Origin: DASRTE01 sp035316885
Lineage (GTDB): Bacteria; Actinomycetota; Actinomycetes; Jiangellales; Jiangellaceae
Direction of reading: 5' to 3'
Assembly: GCA_035316885.1 (NCBI GenBank)
Contig: DATHII010000113.1
Coordinates: 1 to 22,734 of the forward strand
Length of the DNA: 22,734 nucleotides
The position numbers were made by a program, and so were the translations under genes. Every line of letters begins with the position of its first letter. Within the stretch, counting starts at the first letter, position 1. Of this stretch, positions 16,174 through 22,734 are shown in pieces. The notes beneath the pieces were generated by a model. That model worked only from the letters and a program-made list of their open reading frames with translations. It had not been told where the DNA came from and did no database searches.

Positions 16174-17484
16174 GTGCGCAGGCTGGCAGTAGCTCTTGCG
16201 GGGCTCCTCGCCACCCTTGCCGTCGTCGTCATCGGGACGGGGACGGCGTGGGCACAAGACGAGGAGAGCCCCGAGTCGATCCGCGGATTCCTGAGGAACG
16301 AGGGTGCGCCGGTCGAGGGCGTGACCATCACCGTCTCCGACGACGACGGCGAGGTCGGGACGGTCGAGACCGCCGCCGACGGCTCCTGGCAGATTCCGGT
16401 TCCGGGGCCGGGCGAGTACGAGGTCGTGCTCGATGCCGATACGTTGCCCTCCGACCTCCCCGGCGTGGTCACCGACACGGTCACGACCACGGTCAACGCT
16501 CTGCAGGACAAGGCCGTGCTGTTCCGCATCGGCGAGCCCGGCAGCGACACCGGTGGCGAGGGTGACACCACCACCGTGCCCGCCGAGGGCAGCGCCGACA
16601 CAGCTCAACCCAGCCAGATCTGGCAGCTGGTCGCCAGCGGCCTGCGGTTCGGGCTGATCCTGGGTCTGGCCGCGCTCGGCCTCTCGTTGATATTCGGCAC
16701 CATGGGACTGACCAACTTCGCGCACGGCGAACTGGTCACATTCGGCGCCATCGTGGCCTGGTTCCTCAACGACGCCGGGCTACCCGTCATCGCTGCTGGC
16801 GCCCTGGCGGTCGCGATCAGCGGGGGGTTCGGCTGGGCCCAGGACGTCGGGTTCTGGCGGCCGCTGCGCCGACGCGGAAGCGGCCTGATCGCCATGATGA
16901 TCATCTCGATCGGCGTGGGACTGGTCCTGCGATATCTCTACCTGTACTTCTTCGCGGGCCAGCGGCGCTCCTACGACCAGTTCGTCGTCCAGCGTGCGAT
17001 CGACTTCGGGCCCTTCGGTTACGCCCCACGCGACCTGTGGATCATGGGAATCTCGCTGGCCGCGCTGGCGCTGGTCACCACGGCCCTGATCAGGACCCGC
17101 ATCGGCAAGGCGACCCGCGCCGTGTCCGACAACCCGGCGCTCGCCTCGGCCTCGGGCATCGATGTCGACCGGGTCATCACCTCGGTCTGGATCGTCGGTA
17201 CAGCGCTGGCAGGGCTCGCCGGCGTGCTGTTCGGGCTGATCCAACAGGTCGACTACCTCATCGGCTTCCGGGTGCTGTTGCTCGTGTTCGCGGCAGTGGT
17301 CCTCGGCGGGCTCGGGACGGCGTGGGGGGCCATGGTCGGCGCCCTCATCGTCGGGGTCTTCGTCGAGGTCTCGACCCTACTGATTCCGTCCGAGCTGAAG
17401 TACGCCGGCGTGCTGGGCGTCCTCATCGTCATCCTGCTCGTCCGGCCACAGGGAATTCTGGGCCGACGCGAGCGGATCGGTTGA
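16174..17484 (+). CDS. livH: Branched-chain amino-acid-type ABC permease (LivH) with N-terminal secreted domain
   Basis: This 436-residue protein exceeds the usual LivH length (about 290-310) because of an N-terminal addition. Residues 1-27 form a signal peptide ending AWA, followed by QDEES. Residues 36-118 look like a carboxypeptidase-regulatory-type beta-sandwich (SIRGFLRNEGAPVEGVTITV, then TAADGSWQIPVPGPGEYEVV). Residues 119-147 are an acidic Gly/Thr linker. The permease begins near 150 with the family signature GLTNFAHGELVTFGA and ends VRPQGILGRRERIG. The extra domain should sit outside the cell, near where the binding protein docks. It is the first gene of a four-gene plus-strand operon; livM follows after 19 bases. 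The substrate class (Leu/Ile/Val, other amino acids, or amides/urea) cannot be decided. Confidence 0.88.
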   Translation: MRRLAVALAGLLATLAVVVIGTGTAWAQDEESPESIRGFLRNEGAPVEGVTITVSDDDGEVGTVETAADGSWQIPVPGPGEYEVVLDADTLPSDLPGVVTDTVTTTVNALQDKAVLFRIGEPGSDTGGEGDTTTVPAEGSADTAQPSQIWQLVASGLRFGLILGLAALGLSLIFGTMGLTNFAHGELVTFGAIVAWFLNDAGLPVIAAGALAVAISGGFGWAQDVGFWRPLRRRGSGLIAMMIISIGVGLVLRYLYLYFFAGQRRSYDQFVVQRAIDFGPFGYAPRDLWIMGISLAALALVTTALIRTRIGKATRAVSDNPALASASGIDVDRVITSVWIVGTALAGLAGVLFGLIQQVDYLIGFRVLLLVFAAVVLGGLGTAWGAMVGALIVGVFVEVSTLLIPSELKYAGVLGVLIVILLVRPQGILGRRERIG

Positions 17485-17503
17485 GCGGGCAGGGAGGAGA
17501 GAC

Positions 17504-18493
17504 GTGGACTGGGGACTGATCACAGGCGACGCCCTACGCGCCCTCGTCGGCTCGGAGGCAATCGTTTTCGCGCTCGCCGCCATCGGCCTGAACGTGCACT
17601 TCGGCTACGCCGGACTGCTGAACTTCGGCCAGGCGGCGTTCCTGGCGGTGGCCGCTTACGGGCTGGCGACCGTCGTCACCACCTTCGGCCTGCCGTTCTG
17701 GCTCGGCATCCTGGTCGGGTTCGCCGGCGTGATCCTGCTCGCCATTCTGCTCGGCATCCCGACGCTGCGATTACGTGCCGACTATCTGGCAATCGTCACG
17801 ATCGCGGCCGCCGAGATCATCCGGTTGATCTTCCGGTCGGTGAGCCTGCGGGACACGTTCGGCGGCTCGAGCGGTATCAGCGGCTTCAGCAACGACTTCT
17901 TCGCGCTCAACCCGTACAGCGGGGACGTCGGGTTCGGGCCGTTCGTCTTCAGCGACCGCAACGCCTGGGTGCTGACGGTCGGCTGGATCCTGGTCGCCCT
18001 CGCCTGCCTGATCGTCTGGGCCTTGATGCGTAGCCCGTGGGGCCGGGTGATCAAGGCTATCCGTGAGGACGAGGACGCGGTCCGCAGCCTCGGCAAGAAC
18101 GTGTACTCGTACAAGATGCAGGCGCTGATCATCGGAGGTCTGCTCGGCGCCCTCGGCGGGTTCATGTTCGCCTTGGCGCAGGCCGCCGTCCAGCCGGACC
18201 TGTTCTCCCCGAACCTCACGTTCTTCGCCTACACGATCCTCATCCTGGGTGGGGCCGCACGGGTGTTCGGGCCGGTGGTGGGGGCGATGATCTTCTGGTG
18301 TCTGCTCCAGCTGACGGCCGGCATCCTCACCGGCGCCGTCAGGACGGGCGTGATCCCGACCTGGCTCATGGACTCCAACGATGTCGGGGCCGTCCGGTTC
18401 ATGCTGGTCGGCATCGCCCTGCTCCTGCTCCTGGTCTACCGACCACAGGGGATCTTCGGTGATCGGAAGGAGATCGCACTCGATGCCCGATGA
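17504..18493 (+). CDS. livM: Branched-chain amino-acid-type ABC permease (LivM)
   Basis: This 329-residue multi-pass permease has the LivM signature GYAGLLNFGQAAFLAVAAYG at about residues 35-54. GIPTLRLRADYLAIVTIAAA follows near residue 84. The ATPase-contacting loop reads IKAIREDEDAVRSLGKNVYS and the C-terminus YRPQGIFGDRKEI. The GTG at 17504 follows AGGGAGGAGA at a normal distance. The stop overlaps the start of the next ATPase gene by 11 bases. It would pair with LivH as the heterodimeric channel of the importer. Confidence 0.93.
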   Translation: MDWGLITGDALRALVGSEAIVFALAAIGLNVHFGYAGLLNFGQAAFLAVAAYGLATVVTTFGLPFWLGILVGFAGVILLAILLGIPTLRLRADYLAIVTIAAAEIIRLIFRSVSLRDTFGGSSGISGFSNDFFALNPYSGDVGFGPFVFSDRNAWVLTVGWILVALACLIVWALMRSPWGRVIKAIREDEDAVRSLGKNVYSYKMQALIIGGLLGALGGFMFALAQAAVQPDLFSPNLTFFAYTILILGGAARVFGPVVGAMIFWCLLQLTAGILTGAVRTGVIPTWLMDSNDVGAVRFMLVGIALLLLLVYRPQGIFGDRKEIALDAR

Positions 18494-19496
18494 GCTTCCC
18501 GACGTGCCCATGACCCGGGCGGAGGCGGGCGAGGTGCCCGTGCTGGCCGAGCTCGAGTCGACCACGCCGCGCCGCGAGGAAACCGCTCGCGCCCTAGCCG
18601 ACGTGCCGCACGAGCCCGGGTCCGGCAAGCCCGACCCGATCCTGGTCACCGACCACGTCCTGCGTCGGTTCGGCGGCCTGACGGCCGTCGACGTCGGACA
18701 CGTCGAGGTGCAGCGCGGCTCGATCACTGCGCTGATCGGCCCCAACGGCGCCGGCAAGACGACCTTCTTCAACCTGCTCACCGGCTTCGACCGCCCCGAC
18801 CAGGGCAGCTGGACGTTCAACGGCAAGTCGCTGGAGGGGACACCGGCGTACAAGGTGGCCCGCGGTGGCATGGTCCGCACCTTCCAGCTCACCAAGGCGC
18901 TGTCCAAGCTGACGGTCATCGAGAACATGCGCCTCGGCGCGGTCGGGCAGCGTGGCGAGAACGTGTGGCGGGCCATGTTCCCCGGCTTCTGGCGCAACCA
19001 GGAGGACGACATCACCGCCCGCGCCGAGGAGTTGCTCGCGCGGTTCTCACTCGACGCCAAGCGTGACGACTTCGCCGGATCCCTCTCGGGCGGACAGCGT
19101 AAGCTGCTCGAGATGGCCCGCGCGCTCATGGTCGAGCCGGAGATGGTGATGCTCGACGAGCCGATGGCCGGTGTGAACCCGGCACTGACCCAGTCGCTGC
19201 TGGGCCACGTCAAGGACCTGCGCGAGCAGGGCATGACGGTGCTGTTCGTGGAACACGACATGGACATGGTGCGCGACATCTCCGACTGGGTGTTCGTCAT
19301 GGCCCAGGGCAAGGTGATCGCAGAAGGCCCCGCCGACTCCGTCATGTCCGACTCCCGCGTGATCGACGCTTACCTCGGTGCCCACCACGACCAGACCCTC
19401 CTCGACGAGAGCGTCGTCGCCGAGATCGAACAGGAGGCCGCCGCGGAGCTCGCCGCCGAGCAAGCCGGCCCGGGCATCCAGAAGGAGGACCGGTGA
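18483..19496 (+). CDS. livG: Branched-chain amino-acid-type ABC transporter ATPase (LivG) with terminal extensions
   Basis: This 337-residue ATPase is longer than typical LivG (about 250-290). Walker A GPNGAGKT lies at 86-93, the LSGGQRK signature near 201 and Walker B VMLDEP near 221, followed by FVEHDMDMVRDISDWVFVM with the switch His. The first 50 or so residues are an acidic, Pro/Glu-rich extension without recognised domain. The last 25 or so are Glu/Ala-rich (EIEQEAAAELAAEQ). The ATG at 18483 has AAGGAG ten bases upstream and overlaps the livM stop by 11 bases; a later ATG at 18510 has no ribosome site. The stop overlaps the livF GTG by four bases. Confidence 0.93.
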   Translation: MPDELPDVPMTRAEAGEVPVLAELESTTPRREETARALADVPHEPGSGKPDPILVTDHVLRRFGGLTAVDVGHVEVQRGSITALIGPNGAGKTTFFNLLTGFDRPDQGSWTFNGKSLEGTPAYKVARGGMVRTFQLTKALSKLTVIENMRLGAVGQRGENVWRAMFPGFWRNQEDDITARAEELLARFSLDAKRDDFAGSLSGGQRKLLEMARALMVEPEMVMLDEPMAGVNPALTQSLLGHVKDLREQGMTVLFVEHDMDMVRDISDWVFVMAQGKVIAEGPADSVMSDSRVIDAYLGAHHDQTLLDESVVAEIEQEAAAELAAEQAGPGIQKEDR

Positions 19497-20272
19497 GCGC
19501 GAGCAACCATCAGGAGATCTACGACCGCAGCGTGCACGTCGAGCACGCCGAGGGCGCGATCCTGCGCGCCGACGAGATCGTCGCCGGGTACATCCCGGAG
19601 GTCGACATCCTGAGCGGCTGCGACCTCTACTGCCGCGACGGCGAGATCGTCGGGATCATCGGCCCCAACGGCGCCGGCAAGTCCACGCTGCTCAAGGCGT
19701 TGGTAGGACTGGTCCGGGTGCGCAAGGGCACGGTCACCCTGCACGGCGAGGAGATCACCAACTTCAAGGCCAACGAGCTGGTCAGCAAGGGCGTCGGCTT
19801 CGTGCCGCAGACCAACAACGTGTTCCCTAGCCTCACCGTCCAGGAGAACCTCGAGATGGGCCTCTACCAGGCCCCGTCGCGCTTCCCCGAGCGGTTCGAC
19901 TTCGTCACCGGCCTGTTCCCCGCCCTCAGCGACCGGCGTCGGCAGCGGACCGGATCGCTGTCTGGTGGCGAGCGCCAGATGGTCGCCATGGGCCGGGCTC
20001 TGATGGCCGAGCCGTCGGTGATCCTGCTCGACGAGCCCTCGGCAGGGCTGTCACCGGTCCTGCAGGACGAAGTGTTCCTGCGCGTCCGGGAGATCAACAA
20101 GGCCGGCGTCTCGGTGGTCATGGTCGAGCAGAACGCCCGCCGCTGCCTGCAGATCTGCGACCGGGGTTACGTCCTGGACCAGGGCCGCAACGCCTACACC
20201 GGCACCGGACGCGAACTCATCAACGACCCCAAGGTCATCGAGCTCTACCTCGGCACCCTCGCCCGCGCCTGA
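19493..20272 (+). CDS. livF: Branched-chain amino-acid-type ABC transporter ATPase (LivF)
   Basis: This 259-residue ATPase has Walker A GPNGAGKS at 57-64, QTNNVFPSLTVQENLEMGLY as Q-loop region, LSGGERQ near 156 and Walker B VILLDEPSAGLSP near 177. VVMVEQNARRCLQICDRGYV follows, a typical LivF C-terminal half in which Gln replaces the switch His. About 20 polar residues precede the domain. The GTG at 19493 overlaps the livG stop by four bases, so translation is coupled. It is the last gene of the operon and is followed by the two-hairpin terminator. Confidence 0.94.
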   Translation: MSASNHQEIYDRSVHVEHAEGAILRADEIVAGYIPEVDILSGCDLYCRDGEIVGIIGPNGAGKSTLLKALVGLVRVRKGTVTLHGEEITNFKANELVSKGVGFVPQTNNVFPSLTVQENLEMGLYQAPSRFPERFDFVTGLFPALSDRRRQRTGSLSGGERQMVAMGRALMAEPSVILLDEPSAGLSPVLQDEVFLRVREINKAGVSVVMVEQNARRCLQICDRGYVLDQGRNAYTGTGRELINDPKVIELYLGTLARA

Positions 20273-20345
20273 CCCGAGCCAGCGGGCCGCGCTCTACGGC
20301 GTCCCCGCGCTACGCATCTCACAACGCACCGGATGCAGGGCGAAG

Positions 20346-20370
20346 CACGGGGATGCGCGCGAGCCCCGTG
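20346..20370. terminator. Upstream hairpin of a tandem terminator
   Basis: CACGGGG (20346-20352) and CCCCGTG (20364-20370) form a 7-base-pair GC-rich stem with an 11-base loop. It lies just before the longer hairpin in the gap between convergent livF and the binding-protein gene. Confidence 0.5.
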
Positions 20371-20374
20371 GCAC

Positions 20375-20430
20375 CACAGCAGGAGGCCCGGTCCCGCACC
20401 ATTGCGGGACCGGGCCTCCTGGATGCTGTG
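20375..20430. terminator. Strong bidirectional terminator hairpin between livF and the binding-protein gene
   Basis: AGGAGGCCCGGTCCCGCA (20381-20398) is perfectly complementary to 20403-20420, giving an 18-base-pair stem closed by a CCAT tetraloop. CACAGC (20375-20380) and GCTGTG (20425-20430) extend it by six pairs past a four-base bulge. There is no U-tract, as is common in this phylum. Its position between two converging genes fits termination of both transcripts. Confidence 0.88.
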
Positions 20431-20443
20431 ACCTAGCGTTCGG

Positions 20444-21715
20444 TCAGAGCTGGCCCTCGCGGAACTCCACGTTGGTGTACGTGTTGTCCGGGCCGTACTG
20501 GTAGATACCGATGGTCGCCTGCGTCGGGTCACCGACATCGCTGAACTCGACCGGGCCGGAGGCACCGTCGTAGTCGATGTCCTCGCCGTCCTCAAGCAGG
20601 CCCGCGCACTCCTCGAAGGTCGTGCACTTGGTGCCTTCCGTGGAGATGTCGACCAGGCGCGACGCGATCGCCTCGCCTCCGTCGTCACCGGCCGCGATGG
20701 CGGCCAGGGCGATCAGGATCACCGCGTCGTAGGACTCCGGGGCGTAGGAGAAGTCCTCGAGTGCAGGGTCGACCTCGAGCGCCCGGGCCTGGAAGTCCTC
20801 GGTGGTCTCGGCGCCCGGCAGCGTTCCCTTGTTGCCGTCGAGCGTGCCGGCAGGCAGCTGGTCGCCGTAGTTGGACAGGTTGCCGTCGACGAAGTAGAGC
20901 GGCACGTCCTGCGGCCCGATGCCCTGGTTGACCAGCTCGGGGATGATGGTCAGCGTCTCGGCGAACCCGATCAGCACGATCGCGTCGGGAGCGAGGGCGG
21001 CCATCTGCGTGACCTCGGTTGCGTAGTTCGCCGCGTTCGGGTCGTAGATGATCGCCTCGCCGCCGGCGATGGTCCCGCCGCCTTCTTCCACCGAGATCGT
21101 GACGTTCTCGGCCAGGCCCTCGCCGTACGGGTCCTGCAGCGCCATGATGCCGACGTTGGCGTACCCGTCGGAGATCACCAGGTCGCCCATGACCCGGCCC
21201 TGCAGCACGTCGGACGGGGCGGTGCGGAAGTAGAAGCCGTCGTCCGGGTAGTCAGTGAAGTCGGGCGAGGTGTTGGCCGGCGAGAACATCACCGTGCCGC
21301 TCTGCACGACCGCGTCGATGACCGTGGCGGTGACGCCGGACGACGCCGCACCGATGATGGCGTCGACGTCCTGGCTGATCAGGCTGTCGACCGACTGCGA
21401 CGCGATGTCGGTGGAGGTGTCACCGGAGTCGGTGTGGTTGACCACGACGTCCTGGCCGAGGACGCCACCGGCCTCGTTGACCTCCTGCACACCGAGGTCG
21501 ACGCCGGCGAACTCAGGTGGCCCGAGGAACGCGAGGCTGCCGGTCTGCGGAAGCAGGGTGCCGAGGACGAGCTCGCCGTCGCCGGTCAACTCGGCGGTGG
21601 GCGACTCGCCTGCCGCGGTGCCGTCGCCTTCGTCGTCGCCGCCACAGGCGGCAAGCGCGAGCGACGCCACGCCCACGACGGCGATCGACCGCCACAGGGG
21701 GGTGGTGCGGATCAT
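20444..21715 (-). CDS. livK: Branched-chain amino-acid-type ABC substrate-binding lipoprotein (LivK/LivJ)
   Basis: This 423-residue lipoprotein begins MIRTTPLWRSIAVVGVASLA and has the lipobox LAAC with acylated Cys24. A Gly/Asp/Glu-rich linker follows, then a type 1 periplasmic-binding fold. ELVLGTLLPQTGSLAFLGPP opens lobe 1. INDIVIDUAL family strings include DAIIGAASSGVTATVIDAVV and VMFSPANTSPDFTDYPDDGF, with YFRTAPSDVLQGRVMGDLVI further on. The ATG at 21715 follows AAGGAG at five bases. It faces the livHMGF operon across the terminator and presumably delivers substrate to it. A leader of about 135 bases would result from the TATGCT box at 21856-21861. The ligand cannot be assigned. Confidence 0.94.
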   Translation of the reverse strand: MIRTTPLWRSIAVVGVASLALAACGGDDEGDGTAAGESPTAELTGDGELVLGTLLPQTGSLAFLGPPEFAGVDLGVQEVNEAGGVLGQDVVVNHTDSGDTSTDIASQSVDSLISQDVDAIIGAASSGVTATVIDAVVQSGTVMFSPANTSPDFTDYPDDGFYFRTAPSDVLQGRVMGDLVISDGYANVGIMALQDPYGEGLAENVTISVEEGGGTIAGGEAIIYDPNAANYATEVTQMAALAPDAIVLIGFAETLTIIPELVNQGIGPQDVPLYFVDGNLSNYGDQLPAGTLDGNKGTLPGAETTEDFQARALEVDPALEDFSYAPESYDAVILIALAAIAAGDDGGEAIASRLVDISTEGTKCTTFEECAGLLEDGEDIDYDGASGPVEFSDVGDPTQATIGIYQYGPDNTYTNVEFREGQL

Positions 21716-21829
21716 GTGATCTCCTTCGTTGAGCCGCCGCCGGAATCGACGATCGGACCCTGGGTCAGATGAGCAACCTAATCCGCACCATCCTCGCCGC
21801 GCACCTTGCGGGCGGAGGTGGAAACATGT

Positions 21830-21846
21830 TGTGACGACACTGTGAC
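21830..21846 (-). promoter_or_regulatory. Direct repeat upstream of the binding-protein gene; possible operator
   Basis: TGTGAC occurs at 21830-21835 and again at 21841-21846 on the plus strand, an 11-base step that puts both on one face of the helix. On the minus strand these are GTCACA units just downstream of the candidate -10 box, where a repressor could block initiation. An AACATGTT palindrome adjoins at about 21823-21830. Confidence 0.35.
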
Positions 21847-21855
21847 CTGGCCGGG

Positions 21856-21861
21856 AGCATA
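21856..21861 (-). promoter_or_regulatory. Candidate -10 box (TATGCT) of the binding-protein gene
   Basis: On the minus strand AAAATATGCTCCCG sits about 140 bases upstream of the binding-protein ATG, just after the stop of the next gene. It is the most A/T-rich patch in the gap. The ten bases TATGCTCCCG are identical to those at the candidate liv operon promoter (16091-16100). No -35 match was found at 16-18 bases. Confidence 0.42.
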
Positions 21862-21873
21862 TTTTCGCACCGA

Positions 21874-22734
21874 TCAGGCCGCTCCCACCTCAGTCCAGGC
21901 ACCGTCGCGGACCTCGTACACCGCCGGCAGCGCACCGCTGCGGTCCCCGTACCGGTCGAAGGTCACCTCGCCGGTGACGCCAGCGAATGACACGTGATCC
22001 ATCTTCCCGACACATCCCGCGCGGGCCTGCGCTGCTGAATCCCCGAGCGGCAGGCACCCGACCAGAGCCTGCGCCAGCGCCGTGCCGGCGTCGTAGGCCG
22101 TCGCGGCGAACGGCCCGGGTGCGTCGATCCCCTGCTGCGCCAGCCTGGCCGCCAGGTCGTCGACGGCCCGGCCAGGGGTCCTCCCGAGGCTCGGTCCGAC
22201 GACCGCCACCGCACCGTCGGCAGCCGTCCCGGCCGCCACCATGAAGTCCTCGGAACGTAGGTTCACGCCGCCGACCAGGTGGGCCGGCAGGCCGGTGCCG
22301 GCAAGCTTCTTGGCGACGAGGCGGCCACCGCAGCGTCACCGGCCACATAGACGACCTGGGCCTTTTCGGACACCGCGGCCGCGATCACGGCATCGATACC
22401 CGTGCCCTCCCGGCCGGCGGCACCGAACGCCACGACCTCGGCGCCCGACCGGCCGGCATCCGCGCGGAAGCGATCGGCCTCCTTCCCGGCCCCGCCGTCG
22501 ACGACCGCGACGCGGCTCGCCCCGAGACCGACGACCGCATAGTCCGCAGCTGCACCGACCGCGTCTCCGCCGACCAGAGTCGTCCGGAAGTAGGACGCGT
22601 ACGGCCGCAGCGGCGACGCCGGGTCGGCCCCCCGCGTGTGCTCGCGCGCGACGTCGGCGGGTGAGACGAACAGGATCGAGGCCCCAGCCAGGACGGGCTG
22701 GACGGCGCGGACCACCTGGGCCGACAGGCCGCCG
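21874..22734 (-). pseudogene. Second LivK-like substrate-binding protein gene, frame broken and cut by window edge
   Basis: Two overlapping minus-strand frames together read as one type 1 binding protein. The first (from the edge to about 22320) gives AVQPVLAGASILFVSPADVA, then YFRTTLVGGDAVGAAADYAV and VIAAAVSEKAQVVYVAGDAA. The second continues with KKLAGTGLPAHLVGGVNLRS, AATAYDAGTALAQALVGCLP and FAGVTGEVTFDRYGD, ending at 21874. The switch falls within about 22311-22326, where one missing base would restore the frame. The beginning, including any lipoprotein signal, lies outside. The downstream half is well conserved with normal codon use, so the break is recent or is a sequencing error. It lies upstream of livK on the same strand and may be a duplicate or alternative-ligand receptor for the importer. 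Confidence 0.75.

Noticed and set aside
17771..19345. 524-codon minus-strand frame antisense to livM and livG
   Set aside because: It mirrors well-identified transporter genes and has no recognisable domain.

Overview
The window is chromosomal DNA from a high-GC Gram-positive bacterium (Actinomycetota). Evidence: strongly G/C-biased third codon positions, frequent GTG starts, an AftD-type arabinofuranosyltransferase, a DUF3068 protein, and a DNA polymerase I whose proofreading domain has lost its catalytic acids. Genus cannot be read from the sequence. The two gene neighbourhoods resemble, from memory, the M. tuberculosis Rv0224c-Rv0227c/AftD region and the Streptomyces polA-liv region (around SCO2003-SCO2012).

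Region A (1-9825) is a cell-envelope glycan block. A methyltransferase and a DUF3068 membrane protein (cut by the left edge) run leftward. Divergent from them is a GT4 glycosyltransferase. Converging on that from the right is a tightly coupled four-gene unit: SAM methyltransferase, giant AftD-like GT-C arabinofuranosyltransferase, GT2 and a second GT4. Most junctions are 4-base ATGA/GTGA overlaps, so the proteins are probably made together and act on one lipid-linked or wall-linked glycan.

Region B (9826-11723) is a seam. It holds a secreted lytic transglycosylase with a roughly 110-residue Pro/Thr/Ser tail. After that come about 440 bases with no intact gene: the 3' end of a DoxX-like membrane protein gene and the 3' end of a TetR-type regulator gene. 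They are oriented as a divergent pair whose shared promoter and both 5' halves are missing.

Region C (11724-15107, minus strand) carries polA and a GNAT acetyltransferase. Divergent from the latter is a DUF554 membrane protein, with a perfect 16-base palindrome in the shared upstream region.

Region D (16068-22734) is a branched-chain amino-acid-type ABC importer: two permeases and two ATPases on the plus strand, facing a lipoprotein substrate-binding gene on the minus strand. A strong two-hairpin terminator separates them. The first permease carries an unusual secreted beta-sandwich-like domain ahead of its membrane part. Beyond the binding protein lies a second binding-protein gene with a reading-frame break, running off the right edge. 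The permease operon and the binding-protein gene share a 10-base promoter-like string, TATGCTCCCG, suggesting co-regulation.

No rRNA, tRNA, CRISPR array, transposase or phage gene was seen.
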